Positions 54,157-62,307 of a stretch of DNA of 64,000 nucleotides are shown here, piece by piece; the stretch's first letter is position 1; the number at the start of each line of letters is the position of its first letter. The notes under the pieces are model-generated. The model searched no databases and was not told the origin of the DNA. It was given only the letters and a program-made list of their open reading frames with translations. Source of the DNA: Sandaracinaceae bacterium (GTDB taxonomy: Bacteria > Myxococcota_A > Polyangia > Polyangiales > Sandaracinaceae); assembly GCA_020633195.1 (NCBI GenBank), contig JACKEC010000016.1:248001-312000 (forward strand), given 5' to 3'. Both the position numbers and the translations under genes were made by a program.

Positions 54157-55128
54157 TCAGGGGCAGGTGCCGTTGGCGATCTGCACGCCCGCCGCCGCGA
54201 AGCCGGCGACGATGCGCCACGCGTTGCAGGTCGAGGCGGGGTCGCAGACGTCGCTCATGCCGTCGGCGTTGCGGGTGCAGCCGCTGGCGTCGCAGAGCGA
54301 GTCCGGCGGGACCATCCAGTCGGCCTGCGCGTTGTCGTCGCAGTAGGTCGGGGTGTCGAGCGAGCCGGCGATGGCGGCGCACACGGTGGTGGTCACCGGC
54401 GGCACGTTGATCATCTGGGTGCGCGACCGCTCCACCTCGATGAACGCGGTGAGCTGCGCGTCCGGCGTGTAGGTGAAGGGCCGGTTCGTCTTGGCGCCGA
54501 TGCAGCTGCGGTTCTCGCTCCAGTTGCTGTCCTGGATGCTGAGCGCGCGGAGCACGAGCTCGACCTGGAGCATCTCGCCCGCGTCGTCGAACACGGGGAC
54601 GGTGATCGCGCCGTCGAGGTTGGTCGAGGTGACGCTCTCGCCGGTCAGCGTCGCCGGGATCGTCACGGGGCACCACGTGTCGGGGTCGCCGTCGCCGGAG
54701 CCCGCCGAGAAGTTGTAGGTGCCGTCGGTGTTGCGGCGACCGAAGCCGGTCACGATGCTGACGTCGCCGTCGGCGCCGGCGCCCTCGACGCGGAAGAGCC
54801 AGTTGAAGGTCTCGTCCTGCATCGCCGTGTTGAGCACGGTGCGCAGCGTCATGCTCGAGAGCGGCGAGTTCAGCGGCTCGGAGAGCTCGAGGTAGGTGAG
54901 CCGCAGCTCGGGCGCGTCGTGCTGATCGGTCTGCTCGTGCCGGTAGCAGCACGCGCCCATCAGCTCTTCGGGGGCCGGCACGTTCGTCGTCGGGCACACG
55001 CTCGGGGGCGGCCCCGAGTCTCCCGCGACGCCTGCGTCCGTGCCGCCCGCGTCCGTGCCACCGCCGTCGTCGCAGCCCGCCGCCGCGACCATCGCCATCG
55101 CGATCAAGGAAGTCAGAAGAACCCGCAT
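54157..55128 (-). CDS. Lipoprotein with DAG-rich linker, unknown domain
   Basis: A 323-residue lipoprotein. MRVLLTSLIAMAMVAAAGC with Cys19, then a GGTDAGGTDAG linker, the common myxobacterial spacer. The mature part has two Cys close to its start (ACCYRHEQTD) and a beta-rich body (LRLTYLELSEPLNSPLSSMT, TFNWLFRVEGAGADGDVSIV), ending in a Cys-rich segment (YCDDNAQADWMVPPDSLCDA). No family I can name. Follows the pfkB gene by 41 bases on the same strand. Confidence 0.75.
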   Translation of the reverse strand: MRVLLTSLIAMAMVAAAGCDDGGGTDAGGTDAGVAGDSGPPPSVCPTTNVPAPEELMGACCYRHEQTDQHDAPELRLTYLELSEPLNSPLSSMTLRTVLNTAMQDETFNWLFRVEGAGADGDVSIVTGFGRRNTDGTYNFSAGSGDGDPDTWCPVTIPATLTGESVTSTNLDGAITVPVFDDAGEMLQVELVLRALSIQDSNWSENRSCIGAKTNRPFTYTPDAQLTAFIEVERSRTQMINVPPVTTTVCAAIAGSLDTPTYCDDNAQADWMVPPDSLCDASGCTRNADGMSDVCDPASTCNAWRIVAGFAAAGVQIANGTCP

Positions 55129-55169
55129 CTCATCCCCTTTTCGAATCCCGGAACCCAGGTCTGCACACC

Positions 55170-56093
55170 TTAGCGCGAGTCGAACCGCGCGAGGCTGGCG
55201 AACGCTCGATAACGCTGCTCCACGTCCTCGCGGCTCACGTCGGCGAGCCGCTCGACGGAGACGCCCTCCACGCAGTAGCTGGCGAGCGAGGAGCCGTAGA
55301 TGATGGCCTGACGGAGCGTGTCGTGGTCCGCCTTGCCCTGCTCGGCGATGAACCCGAGCATGCCGCCGGCGAACGAGTCGCCCGCGCCCGTCGGGTCGAG
55401 GACGCGGCGCACGGGGTAGGCCGGCGCGCTGAACACCTCGTCGCCCTCGAAGAGGAGCGCTCCGTACTCGCCGCGCTTGATCACCGCGATCCGCGGGCCC
55501 ATCTCGAGCAGGCGGTCGGCGACCTGCACGATGTTGTGCGTCCCCGCGAGCTGCCGCGCCTCTTCCTCGTTGATCACGAGCACGTCGATGCGCTCGAGCA
55601 TCTTCTTCAGTCGATCGGGCGTGCCCTCGATCCAGAAGTTCATCGTGTCGGCGATCACGAGCTTGGGCTCGCGCATCTGGTCGAGCACCTCGATCTGCAG
55701 GTCGGGGTGGATGTTGCCGAGCATCACGAACGGCGTGTCGCGGAACGCCTCGGGGATCTTCGGGTGGAAGTCGGCGAAGACGTTGAGCTCGGTGCGGATC
55801 GAGTTCCGGCTCGAGAGGTCGTCGCTGTAGCGGCCCTCCCAGTGGAAGGTCTCGCCCTCCACGACCTCGAGGCCGGTGACGTCGACGCCGCGGGTCTTGA
55901 GGAGCGCCACCTCTCCGTCGGGGAAGTCGGTGCCCACGACGCCGACCATCCGCGGCGCGGAGAAGAAGGCGCCGGCGAGCGACGCGAACACCGCCGAGCC
56001 GCCGAGGACGTACTCGTGCGAGCCGGTGGGCAGGTGAAGGGTGTCGCGGGCGACGGACCCGACCACGAGCATGTTGGGCTTGTTCTCAGGCAT
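55170..56093 (-). CDS. PfkB-family sugar/nucleoside kinase
   Basis: A 307-residue kinase. The C-terminal ATP/catalytic motif DPTGAGDSFAGGMLGFIAEQ holds the catalytic Asp, GSVARDTLHLP is at the N-terminus with GGSAVFASLAGAFF following, and VLVINEEEARQLAGT is the usual central motif. The PfkB family phosphorylates ribose, adenosine, fructose 6-phosphate and others. It lies 12 bases after mtnP, so a nucleoside or methylthio-sugar substrate is the best guess; the sequence does not decide it. Confidence 0.8.
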   Translation of the reverse strand: MPENKPNMLVVGSVARDTLHLPTGSHEYVLGGSAVFASLAGAFFSAPRMVGVVGTDFPDGEVALLKTRGVDVTGLEVVEGETFHWEGRYSDDLSSRNSIRTELNVFADFHPKIPEAFRDTPFVMLGNIHPDLQIEVLDQMREPKLVIADTMNFWIEGTPDRLKKMLERIDVLVINEEEARQLAGTHNIVQVADRLLEMGPRIAVIKRGEYGALLFEGDEVFSAPAYPVRRVLDPTGAGDSFAGGMLGFIAEQGKADHDTLRQAIIYGSSLASYCVEGVSVERLADVSREDVEQRYRAFASLARFDSR

Positions 56094-56105
56094 GGGCTTC
56101 TCCGG

Positions 56106-56981
56106 TCACTGCGGCGAGCCGAACTTGCGGGGACAGAGCGGCGCGAGCTTCGCGCGGGACGCCTCCGAGATCATCGACGGCGCGGTCATCACGGCGTGCT
56201 CGAGCGCGCGGCTGGCGGGGCTCGCGCTCGGGTCGGGCAGCGCGGTCGCCAGCGCCCGCAAGATGGATTGCGCTGCCGCGACGTTCTTCTTCATGATCGC
56301 GAGCACCGCCTCGACGCTCACCGACGCCTCCGACGCGTGCCAGCAGTCGTAGTCGGTGGCGAGCGCGATGGTCGCGTAGGGCAGCTCCGCCTCGCGGGCG
56401 AGGCGAGCCTCGGGGAGGTTCGTCATGCCGATGACGTCCACGCCCCAGGAGCGGAAGAGGTTCGACTCGGCGCGGGTCGAGAACTGCGGGCCGTCGATGC
56501 AGACGTAGGTCCCGCCGCGGTGGGTCCGCGCGCCGGTGTCGACGCACGCCCGGTACAGGGCCTCCTGCAGCGCGGCGTCGATCGGGTCGGCGAACTCGAC
56601 GTGGGCGACCACGCCGATGCCCTCGAAGAAGGTGTTGCGCCGGTGCCGCGTGCGGTCGATGAGCTGGTCGGGCAGCACGACGTCGCCGGGGTGGATCGTC
56701 TCCTTCATGGAGCCGACCGCGGAGACGCTGACGATCTGCTCGGCGCCGAGCATCTTCAGCGCGAGCACGTTGGAGCGGTAGTCGATCTCGTGCGGCGCGA
56801 GCCGGTGCCCGCGCCCGTGCCGCGGCAGGAACAGCATGCGCGTGTCCCCGAGGCGACCCGAGACGACGACGTCGGAGGGCGTGCCGAAGGTGGTCTCGAC
56901 GGCGTGCTCTTCCACGCTCTCGAGGCCCTCCATGGCGTAGAGGCCGCTGCCTCCGATCACGCCGAGCACCCGTCCGCTCAT
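56106..56981 (-). CDS. mtnP: S-methyl-5'-thioadenosine phosphorylase
   Basis: A 291-residue enzyme of purine nucleoside phosphorylase family 2. It cleaves methylthioadenosine with phosphate into adenine and methylthioribose 1-phosphate (methionine salvage). VLGVIGGSGLYAMEGLE, FLPRHGRGHRLAPHEIDYRS, SAVGSMKETIHPGDVVLPDQ, YVCIDGPQFSTRAESNLFRS, GMTNLPEARLAREAELPYAT and ATDYDCWH are the conserved blocks. The spacing to the downstream pfkB gene (12 bases) makes an operon. Confidence 0.93.
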   Translation of the reverse strand: MSGRVLGVIGGSGLYAMEGLESVEEHAVETTFGTPSDVVVSGRLGDTRMLFLPRHGRGHRLAPHEIDYRSNVLALKMLGAEQIVSVSAVGSMKETIHPGDVVLPDQLIDRTRHRRNTFFEGIGVVAHVEFADPIDAALQEALYRACVDTGARTHRGGTYVCIDGPQFSTRAESNLFRSWGVDVIGMTNLPEARLAREAELPYATIALATDYDCWHASEASVSVEAVLAIMKKNVAAAQSILRALATALPDPSASPASRALEHAVMTAPSMISEASRAKLAPLCPRKFGSPQ

Positions 56982-57078
56982 CCTACCTCCGTGGCGGATC
57001 CGCCCAGAATTGCCCCGTCCCCGCGAGGCCGCGGACGCTAGCCCGCGATCTGGTGGGGGTCAATCGGCACCCGCCGGG

Positions 57079-58788
57079 CTACTTCCGCTTCTTCCGCTTC
57101 TTCTTCGGCCCGCCCTCGGGCTCCGCCTCGGCCGGGGCGCTGGCGGCGGGCGCCGTCTTGCGCAGCCCGAGCAGGCCGGCGATCTCGGCGCTCTTCGCGA
57201 TCAACGCGAGCGAGGTCACGATCGTGAGGAGCGCCGCGATGGCGCTGCCGACGAGCGAGAACGACTCCAGCGTCCCGGACACGGCGAGGCCGAGGCCGAG
57301 CGCGGGGAGGGCGGCGGTGAAGCGCGCCTGCGCGTCGGGGAGGCGGCTGCTCAGGGTGCGCCGCACGCCGAAGCCCCAGCCCGCGATGCCGAGCGCCGCG
57401 AGCAGCAGGAGCGCGGCGAGCGCGACCCGCGAGGTCACGGAGCCTCCGCCGCGCGTGACCCCTGCGGCGAGGAGCTGCCCACCCATCGGGAGCATCTCGC
57501 CCTGCACGTGGACGGTCTGCATGGCCTCCGGCTCGGCGACCTCGAGCGCGCCGAGCGTGCCCGGCCGCTGGATCTCGATGATCCGCCCCTCGCGGACGCG
57601 GAACATCACGTTCGCGGGCTCGCCGTTCTCCTCGAAGTGAGGCGCGCGGATCATCCCGCGCTCGGTGCCCGCGTAGATCGTCACGACACCGGTGGCGCCG
57701 TCGATCACGCGGATGATGCCGTTGAAGCGCCGGCTCTCCTCGTCGCGCTGGCTGACCGTTTCGAAGGCCGCGTCGTAGAGGCGGATCTCGCCGACCGAGC
57801 GCGAGCCCTCCACGGGGCGCGCGAAGGCGTTCGTCGCGACGAGCGCGAGCCCGAGCACCGTGGTGAGCAGGCCGTAGGTGAGCGCGCCGAGCAGCGCGGC
57901 GGAGGCCTGCGCCTTGGTGGTCTTCGCCTGCGCTTCGGCGTGCCAGCTGCCCTCGACGCCGCCGCCCGCGGCGAGCGGCGGGAGCAGATGGAGCATCGCG
58001 GCGATCGCGATCTCGCCGGCGAGGGCGCCGGAGAACGCGCCGACGCTCGGCATGTCGTAGATCACGTCGTCGAGGGCGCGGCCGAGGCCGCCGAACCCAC
58101 GCCCCAGATCGCTGAAGAGCGTCACGAGGGCGGCGCCGAGCAAGGCGATGAGGGCGACCGCGGCGATCCAGCCGAGGAGCGACGCGAACCGCTTCGTCGG
58201 CAGCAGCGCGAGCGCGCCCCCGACCCCCGCGACCGCGGCCCCGAGGACCATCGCGCTCCCGGGGAGGAGCTGCTCGGCGGCGTCCATCACCGCGCCGCCG
58301 TGGGTGCCGCCGTAGAACGCGAACGCGGCCAGCGGGACGAGCGCGAACAGCGCCCACCCGAGGATCCGGAGGGCGGGCGTCGAGTCTCCGAGCAGGCGCC
58401 CAGCCAGGCTCCCCGTGCTCCCGCCGGCCTGCCCGGCGGGGGCGGTGCGGGCGAGGACCGCCTCACCCATGCGCAGCGGCGCCAGGAAGAAGGAGAAGAT
58501 CCAGACCCAGGCGATCGCGCCAGGGCCGCCCAGCGCGATGGCGGTCGCGGCGCCGACGGCGGCGGCCGCGCCGTAGCTCGAGGCGGCGGAGAGCGCGACG
58601 GAGGTCGCCGGGTGGACGGTGCCGGCCGCGCCGGGGTCGTCCTCGCGAAGGGCGCGGAACGCCGCGGGGAGCTGCAGCACCTGCGGCAGCTTCAGCCGCA
58701 CCGTCAACGCGAGGGCGGCGAGCCCGGCGAGGGCCGCGCCCAGCGTCCAGAGCACGGTCAGGAGCTCGGTGAGTTCGTCGGCCGACAT
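57079..58788 (-). CDS. AGCS-like membrane transporter with a large extramembrane insert
   Basis: A 569-residue membrane protein. VALSAASSYGAAAAVGAATA followed by IALGGPGAIAWVWIFSFFLA (about 68-107) is the hallmark of the alanine/glycine:cation symporter (AGCS) family, in which the GGPGA loop is at the substrate/Na+ site. About ten hydrophobic stretches are seen. Between about 325 and 450 there is a soluble domain (TGVVTIYAGTERGMIRAPHF) which typical AGCS proteins lack, and a Lys/Arg tail (KKKRKKRK) ends the protein. A derived family member; amino-acid transport is possible but not assured. Confidence 0.65.
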   Translation of the reverse strand: MSADELTELLTVLWTLGAALAGLAALALTVRLKLPQVLQLPAAFRALREDDPGAAGTVHPATSVALSAASSYGAAAAVGAATAIALGGPGAIAWVWIFSFFLAPLRMGEAVLARTAPAGQAGGSTGSLAGRLLGDSTPALRILGWALFALVPLAAFAFYGGTHGGAVMDAAEQLLPGSAMVLGAAVAGVGGALALLPTKRFASLLGWIAAVALIALLGAALVTLFSDLGRGFGGLGRALDDVIYDMPSVGAFSGALAGEIAIAAMLHLLPPLAAGGGVEGSWHAEAQAKTTKAQASAALLGALTYGLLTTVLGLALVATNAFARPVEGSRSVGEIRLYDAAFETVSQRDEESRRFNGIIRVIDGATGVVTIYAGTERGMIRAPHFEENGEPANVMFRVREGRIIEIQRPGTLGALEVAEPEAMQTVHVQGEMLPMGGQLLAAGVTRGGGSVTSRVALAALLLLAALGIAGWGFGVRRTLSSRLPDAQARFTAALPALGLGLAVSGTLESFSLVGSAIAALLTIVTSLALIAKSAEIAGLLGLRKTAPAASAPAEAEPEGGPKKKRKKRK

Positions 58789-58837
58789 GGAGCGGCCCGT
58801 TCTAGCGGGGCGGGGTGCACGCGTCGAGGCGGCGGGC

Positions 58838-60277
58838 TCAGCCCGCGTCGGTGCCCGCGTCGGTCCCTGCGTCCGAGCCCGCGTCGGTGCCCGCGTCGGT
58901 CCCCGCGTCCGTTCCCGAGTCCGTGCCCGCGTCGGGGGGCGGTGGGGTGCCCGCGTCGAGCCTGCCTCGCGGCACGACGATCCGCAGGGTGCGCGTCAGC
59001 AGCGTCACTCCGTCGCCCACCACGCGGAGCTCGAGGTGGAAGATCTGGTCGTAGTCGGCGGGAGGGATGGTCTCGTTGCGCAGGATCGCGCGGAACGCGA
59101 GGCGCGTCCCCGGACCGACGCCGAGGAACGTGTCGTCGACTCCGTCACCCGGCGGCCGCAGGTCTCCGCGCGTCGGCGGCCCGATCCCCGGCGGCGGCTC
59201 GGCCTCGGTGGCCTCGAGGGTGCGCACGAAGCCGAGCCCGTCGTCCGTCTCGGCCCAGACCTCCTCGTACTGGATGGTCGAGAGCAGATCGACGATCGCG
59301 TCCACCACCGCGTCGCCCACGCCCGTCCCGTCGGAGTTCACGTCGAAGACGAGGGGGCACACGCCGGCGCGAGGCGCCCGCGCACCGCCGTCGATGCCGG
59401 TCGAGCAGGAGCCGTCGACGGGGTCCACCACCGCGCCCGTCCCGATCGCCACGTCCTCGAGGTGGCCGCGGGCCGCGCTGCCGCTCGCGATCCCGAGCAC
59501 ACGGACCCCGAGGTCGCGCAGCGCCGCGGTGGCCTCGTCGACGGAGTGGGTGTCGGGGAACCGGTCTCCGTAGTCCGCGGGCTCGTGCGACGGAGCGTCG
59601 GTGACGTGGACCACCGCGCGCAGGGCGTCGTCGCGGAACCCGACGCCGCCGAGCCCGGCGCCTCGATAGGGCGTGACGATCGAGCCGTAGCCATCCCCCG
59701 TCGCGATCTGCCAGAGCGCCTCGGCGCTCGCCTCGTCGATGTCGCCGCCGTTGCCGAGCGGCTGATCGAGCGAGGCCACGGCGCTCGCGACGCGGCCGTC
59801 GTCGGCGGTGATCGCGGTCAGCAGGCGGAAGGGCCGGTCGTCGGTGTCGCCGAACGGCTGCCCCGGGAAGTCCTCGAAGCGACCCACCCCGAGGCGGACG
59901 TCGGCGACTCGCGCTCGGAGCTCGGGCAGGACCCGCGACCGGAGGGTCGACTGCAGGTTGTCGATCTCGCCACCGAAGCTCCCCGTGGTGTCGATCGAGA
60001 AAAAGACGTCGAGCGTGCCGACCCCTCCGGCGACCTCGAGGTCCTCCGTGACGGGGTCGCCGAGGTAGGGCAGCTCGATGACGCGGTCGACGCTCGGGAG
60101 CACCGATCCACCATCGGGGCGGCCCAATCCCGGGCCTCCCGCGTCGAACGGGACCAAGACTCCGGCGTCGAAATCGGGCACGCTGGAGTCGGCGCGCGGA
60201 GGGGGTGGGGCCCGGCCCGAGCACCCCACGACCAACGATACGAGGACGCAGAGTGGCGATACTGACCGCACGATCAC
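58838..60277 (-). CDS. Lipoprotein with von Willebrand factor A domain and C-terminal DAGT repeats
   Basis: A 479-residue lipoprotein. I take the GTG at 60277 (VIVRSVSPLCVLVSLVVGCSG, Cys near 19); two codons on there is a second GTG. The VWA domain spans about 80-300: LDVFFSIDTTGSFGGEIDNL has the MIDAS signature as DxTGS. After a beta-rich region the protein ends with TDSGTDAGTDAG-type repeats, a low-complexity tail that in other lipoproteins of this window is at the N-terminus. Extracellular adhesion or protein binding is likely. The gene is divergent from the FHA gene. Confidence 0.8.
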   Translation of the reverse strand: MIVRSVSPLCVLVSLVVGCSGRAPPPPRADSSVPDFDAGVLVPFDAGGPGLGRPDGGSVLPSVDRVIELPYLGDPVTEDLEVAGGVGTLDVFFSIDTTGSFGGEIDNLQSTLRSRVLPELRARVADVRLGVGRFEDFPGQPFGDTDDRPFRLLTAITADDGRVASAVASLDQPLGNGGDIDEASAEALWQIATGDGYGSIVTPYRGAGLGGVGFRDDALRAVVHVTDAPSHEPADYGDRFPDTHSVDEATAALRDLGVRVLGIASGSAARGHLEDVAIGTGAVVDPVDGSCSTGIDGGARAPRAGVCPLVFDVNSDGTGVGDAVVDAIVDLLSTIQYEEVWAETDDGLGFVRTLEATEAEPPPGIGPPTRGDLRPPGDGVDDTFLGVGPGTRLAFRAILRNETIPPADYDQIFHLELRVVGDGVTLLTRTLRIVVPRGRLDAGTPPPPDAGTDSGTDAGTDAGTDAGSDAGTDAGTDAG

Positions 60278-60334
60278 AAAGTACAGTGTACCCTCGGCAC
60301 GCCCAAGGTCCGCGGTGGTCGCGGGTCGCAACGA

Positions 60335-60362
60335 TTGACACCCTCGGGGTGGGCGGTACCAT
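60335..60362 (+). promoter_or_regulatory. Candidate promoter of the FHA gene
   Basis: TTGACA (60335-60340), perfect -35, then 16 bases and TACCAT (60357-60362), four of six to the -10. 66 bases before the FHA start codon. Confidence 0.5.
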
Positions 60363-60428
60363 CCGTTGTCTTGCCGAATTGGCGCGTAATCTGCAATAGA
60401 ACCCGGGCAACTCCTTACTAGAGGCGGG

Positions 60429-62198
60429 ATGTACAAGCTCGTCATCTCGGACGACGAGGGAAAGCAGACGGTAGTCCCTCTCGTCCGTGACGAAATCACG
60501 ATCGGGCGTAAGGAAGGCAACACGATCCGCCTGACGGAGCGGAACGTGTCGCGCCGGCATGCGCGCCTCGCGAAGGCGAACGGTAAGTTCGTCGTCGAAG
60601 ACCTGCACTCCTACAACGGGGTCCGGGTCAACGGGCAGCGTATCGGCGCGGAGACCGCGCTCGACCCGGGCGACCAGGTCACGATCGGTGATTACCTCCT
60701 CGCGCTGCAGGTCGACGGGGCCGAGACCACGTCCGTCGACCAGCACGCCCCCGGCGTCACGCAGGTCGACACGGCGATGATCGCGTCGCCCGGTCCGCCG
60801 GCGCGCCTCGTCATGACGACCCCTCCGGCCCCCGGAGCCGAGTTCTCGCTGACCAGCGAGCGCGTCCGCATCGGGCGCGCCGAAGACCTGGACGTGTGGG
60901 TCAACCACCGCTCCATCTCGCGCGAGCACGCCGAGATCCAGAAGGAGCCCGACGGAGGCTTCCGCCTCATCGACCTCGGCAGCGCCAACGGCGTCCGGGT
61001 CAACGGTGAGGACGTGCAGAACGCCCTGCTCGTCGCCGGCGACATCGTCGAGCTCGGGCAGGTCCGGTTCCGCTTCGTCGCGGCCGGGGAGCACTACGCC
61101 TTCGACGCCGATCGCACCGTCCAGATGGACGCGGTCAGCGCGGAGCCCGAGGAGGGCGGCTCCAAGGTCCCCATCCTCGTGGCCATCGCGATCGTGCTCT
61201 TGGCCGTCGTCGGGGCCATCGTCGTCGCCTTCTGGGGCGGCGGCGGGGACGACCCGGTGGTCACGCCGCTCGATCCGGCGAACGGCGATCCCACGCCCGC
61301 CGATCCCTACCAGGCGGCCTACGCGCGCTGCACCGAGGCGCTGCGCAACAACGACCTCACGGCCGCGGTGACTCAGGGCAACGCGGCCCTCGTGGCTCGA
61401 CCGGGCGACCCGGCGGCGACCGACTGCGTGCGCCGCGCCCAGGACCTGCAGGCCCAGGAGCAGCAGTTCGGGTCCGGGCAGCGTCTGCTGGAGAACGGCA
61501 ACGCGCAGGCCGCCTACGAGCAGTTCATGAACCTGCCCGAGGACAGCCCCCTCCGCAGCCGGCCTCAGGTCGGCCAGGCGGCGCGCACGGTCGCGAGCGC
61601 GGACCTCGTCATCGGCCAGGACGCGCTCGGCGACGGCGACTGCGATCAGGCCATGCAGACCGCCGATCGGATCCTGGCGATGGCCGGGATCACACCGGTT
61701 CAGCGCGAGCAGGCGACGCGCCTGCGCGCCGACGCGCAGACCTGCGGCGGCGGCGGGACGGATCCCGTCGCGCTCGTCGAGCCGCCTCCCACGGGGGGGA
61801 CCGGTCGCCGGCGCGGCGGCGGGACGACGGGGCGCCGCCGCGGTGGCGGGACCGACGAGCCCCCGACCACGAACAACGGCGGCGGCACCACCACGACCAG
61901 CGGCGGCGGCCAGGACACCAGCGGCGGCGGGTCGACCAACACCACCGCGGAGCCCGCGCACAACTACGAGGCCGAGGCGGCCGAGTGCATCCCGCGCGGC
62001 GACAACCAGTGCGTGATCCGGCTGCTCTCGCCTCCGGGCCGCGCCCGGACGGCGACCGGCCTCGCGATGCTGATCGACGCCTACCGGGCGCAGGGCCAGA
62101 CCCAGCGCGCCATCCAGAACATGGAAGTCTTCGTGCGGCGGTTCCCGAACCACTCCCGCGCGGGCATGTACCGGCAGTTCATCCAGCGGAACCAGTGA
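60429..62198 (+). CDS. Double-FHA, single-pass membrane protein
   Basis: A 589-residue protein. FHA1 at about 1-95 (ITIGRKEGNTIRLTERNVSRRHARL, phosphothreonine-binding Arg/Ser/His, in two parts: ITIGRKEGNTIRLTE and RNVSRRHARL) and FHA2 at about 130-215 (VRIGRAEDLDVWVNHRSISR, REHAEIQKEPDGGFRLIDLG). One transmembrane helix (about 245-271) follows, then a TPR-like region, Gly/Arg/Thr-rich low-complexity stretches (about 445-510) and a final helical part. The FHA domains are cytosolic and should bind phosphothreonine partners, probably of Ser/Thr kinases, which myxobacteria have in number. No kinase is in the window. Confidence 0.85.
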   Translation: MYKLVISDDEGKQTVVPLVRDEITIGRKEGNTIRLTERNVSRRHARLAKANGKFVVEDLHSYNGVRVNGQRIGAETALDPGDQVTIGDYLLALQVDGAETTSVDQHAPGVTQVDTAMIASPGPPARLVMTTPPAPGAEFSLTSERVRIGRAEDLDVWVNHRSISREHAEIQKEPDGGFRLIDLGSANGVRVNGEDVQNALLVAGDIVELGQVRFRFVAAGEHYAFDADRTVQMDAVSAEPEEGGSKVPILVAIAIVLLAVVGAIVVAFWGGGGDDPVVTPLDPANGDPTPADPYQAAYARCTEALRNNDLTAAVTQGNAALVARPGDPAATDCVRRAQDLQAQEQQFGSGQRLLENGNAQAAYEQFMNLPEDSPLRSRPQVGQAARTVASADLVIGQDALGDGDCDQAMQTADRILAMAGITPVQREQATRLRADAQTCGGGGTDPVALVEPPPTGGTGRRRGGGTTGRRRGGGTDEPPTTNNGGGTTTTSGGGQDTSGGGSTNTTAEPAHNYEAEAAECIPRGDNQCVIRLLSPPGRARTATGLAMLIDAYRAQGQTQRAIQNMEVFVRRFPNHSRAGMYRQFIQRNQ

Positions 62199-62203
62199 GA
62201 GGT

Positions 62204-62221
62204 CGCTCCCCCGGGGGAGCG
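62204..62221 (+). terminator. Hairpin after the FHA gene
   Basis: CGCTCCCCC directly followed by its complement GGGGGAGCG, five bases after the stop. No T tract; it sits just before the promoter of the next gene. Confidence 0.5.
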
Positions 62222-62230
62222 CTCAATCCG

Positions 62231-62258
62231 TTGACACGAACCGCGGGCGGGCGATAAT
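62231..62258 (+). promoter_or_regulatory. Strong sigma-70-type promoter for the outer-membrane protein gene
   Basis: TTGACA (62231-62236), 16 bases, GATAAT (62253-62258): six of six and five of six to the consensus, which is rare in DNA this GC-rich. A small hairpin GAAATCC-TTT-GGATTTC (62271-62287) lies in the leader before the GGGAGA ribosome site. Confidence 0.7.
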
Positions 62259-62307
62259 CGGCGCCGACCTGAAATCCTTTGGATTTCGGCCTTGGGAGAT
62301 TCGATTG

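Noticed and set aside
57010..59604. Plus-strand open frame of 864 codons opposite the AGCS-like gene
   Set aside because: Composition is typical of antisense shadow; no signature motifs.
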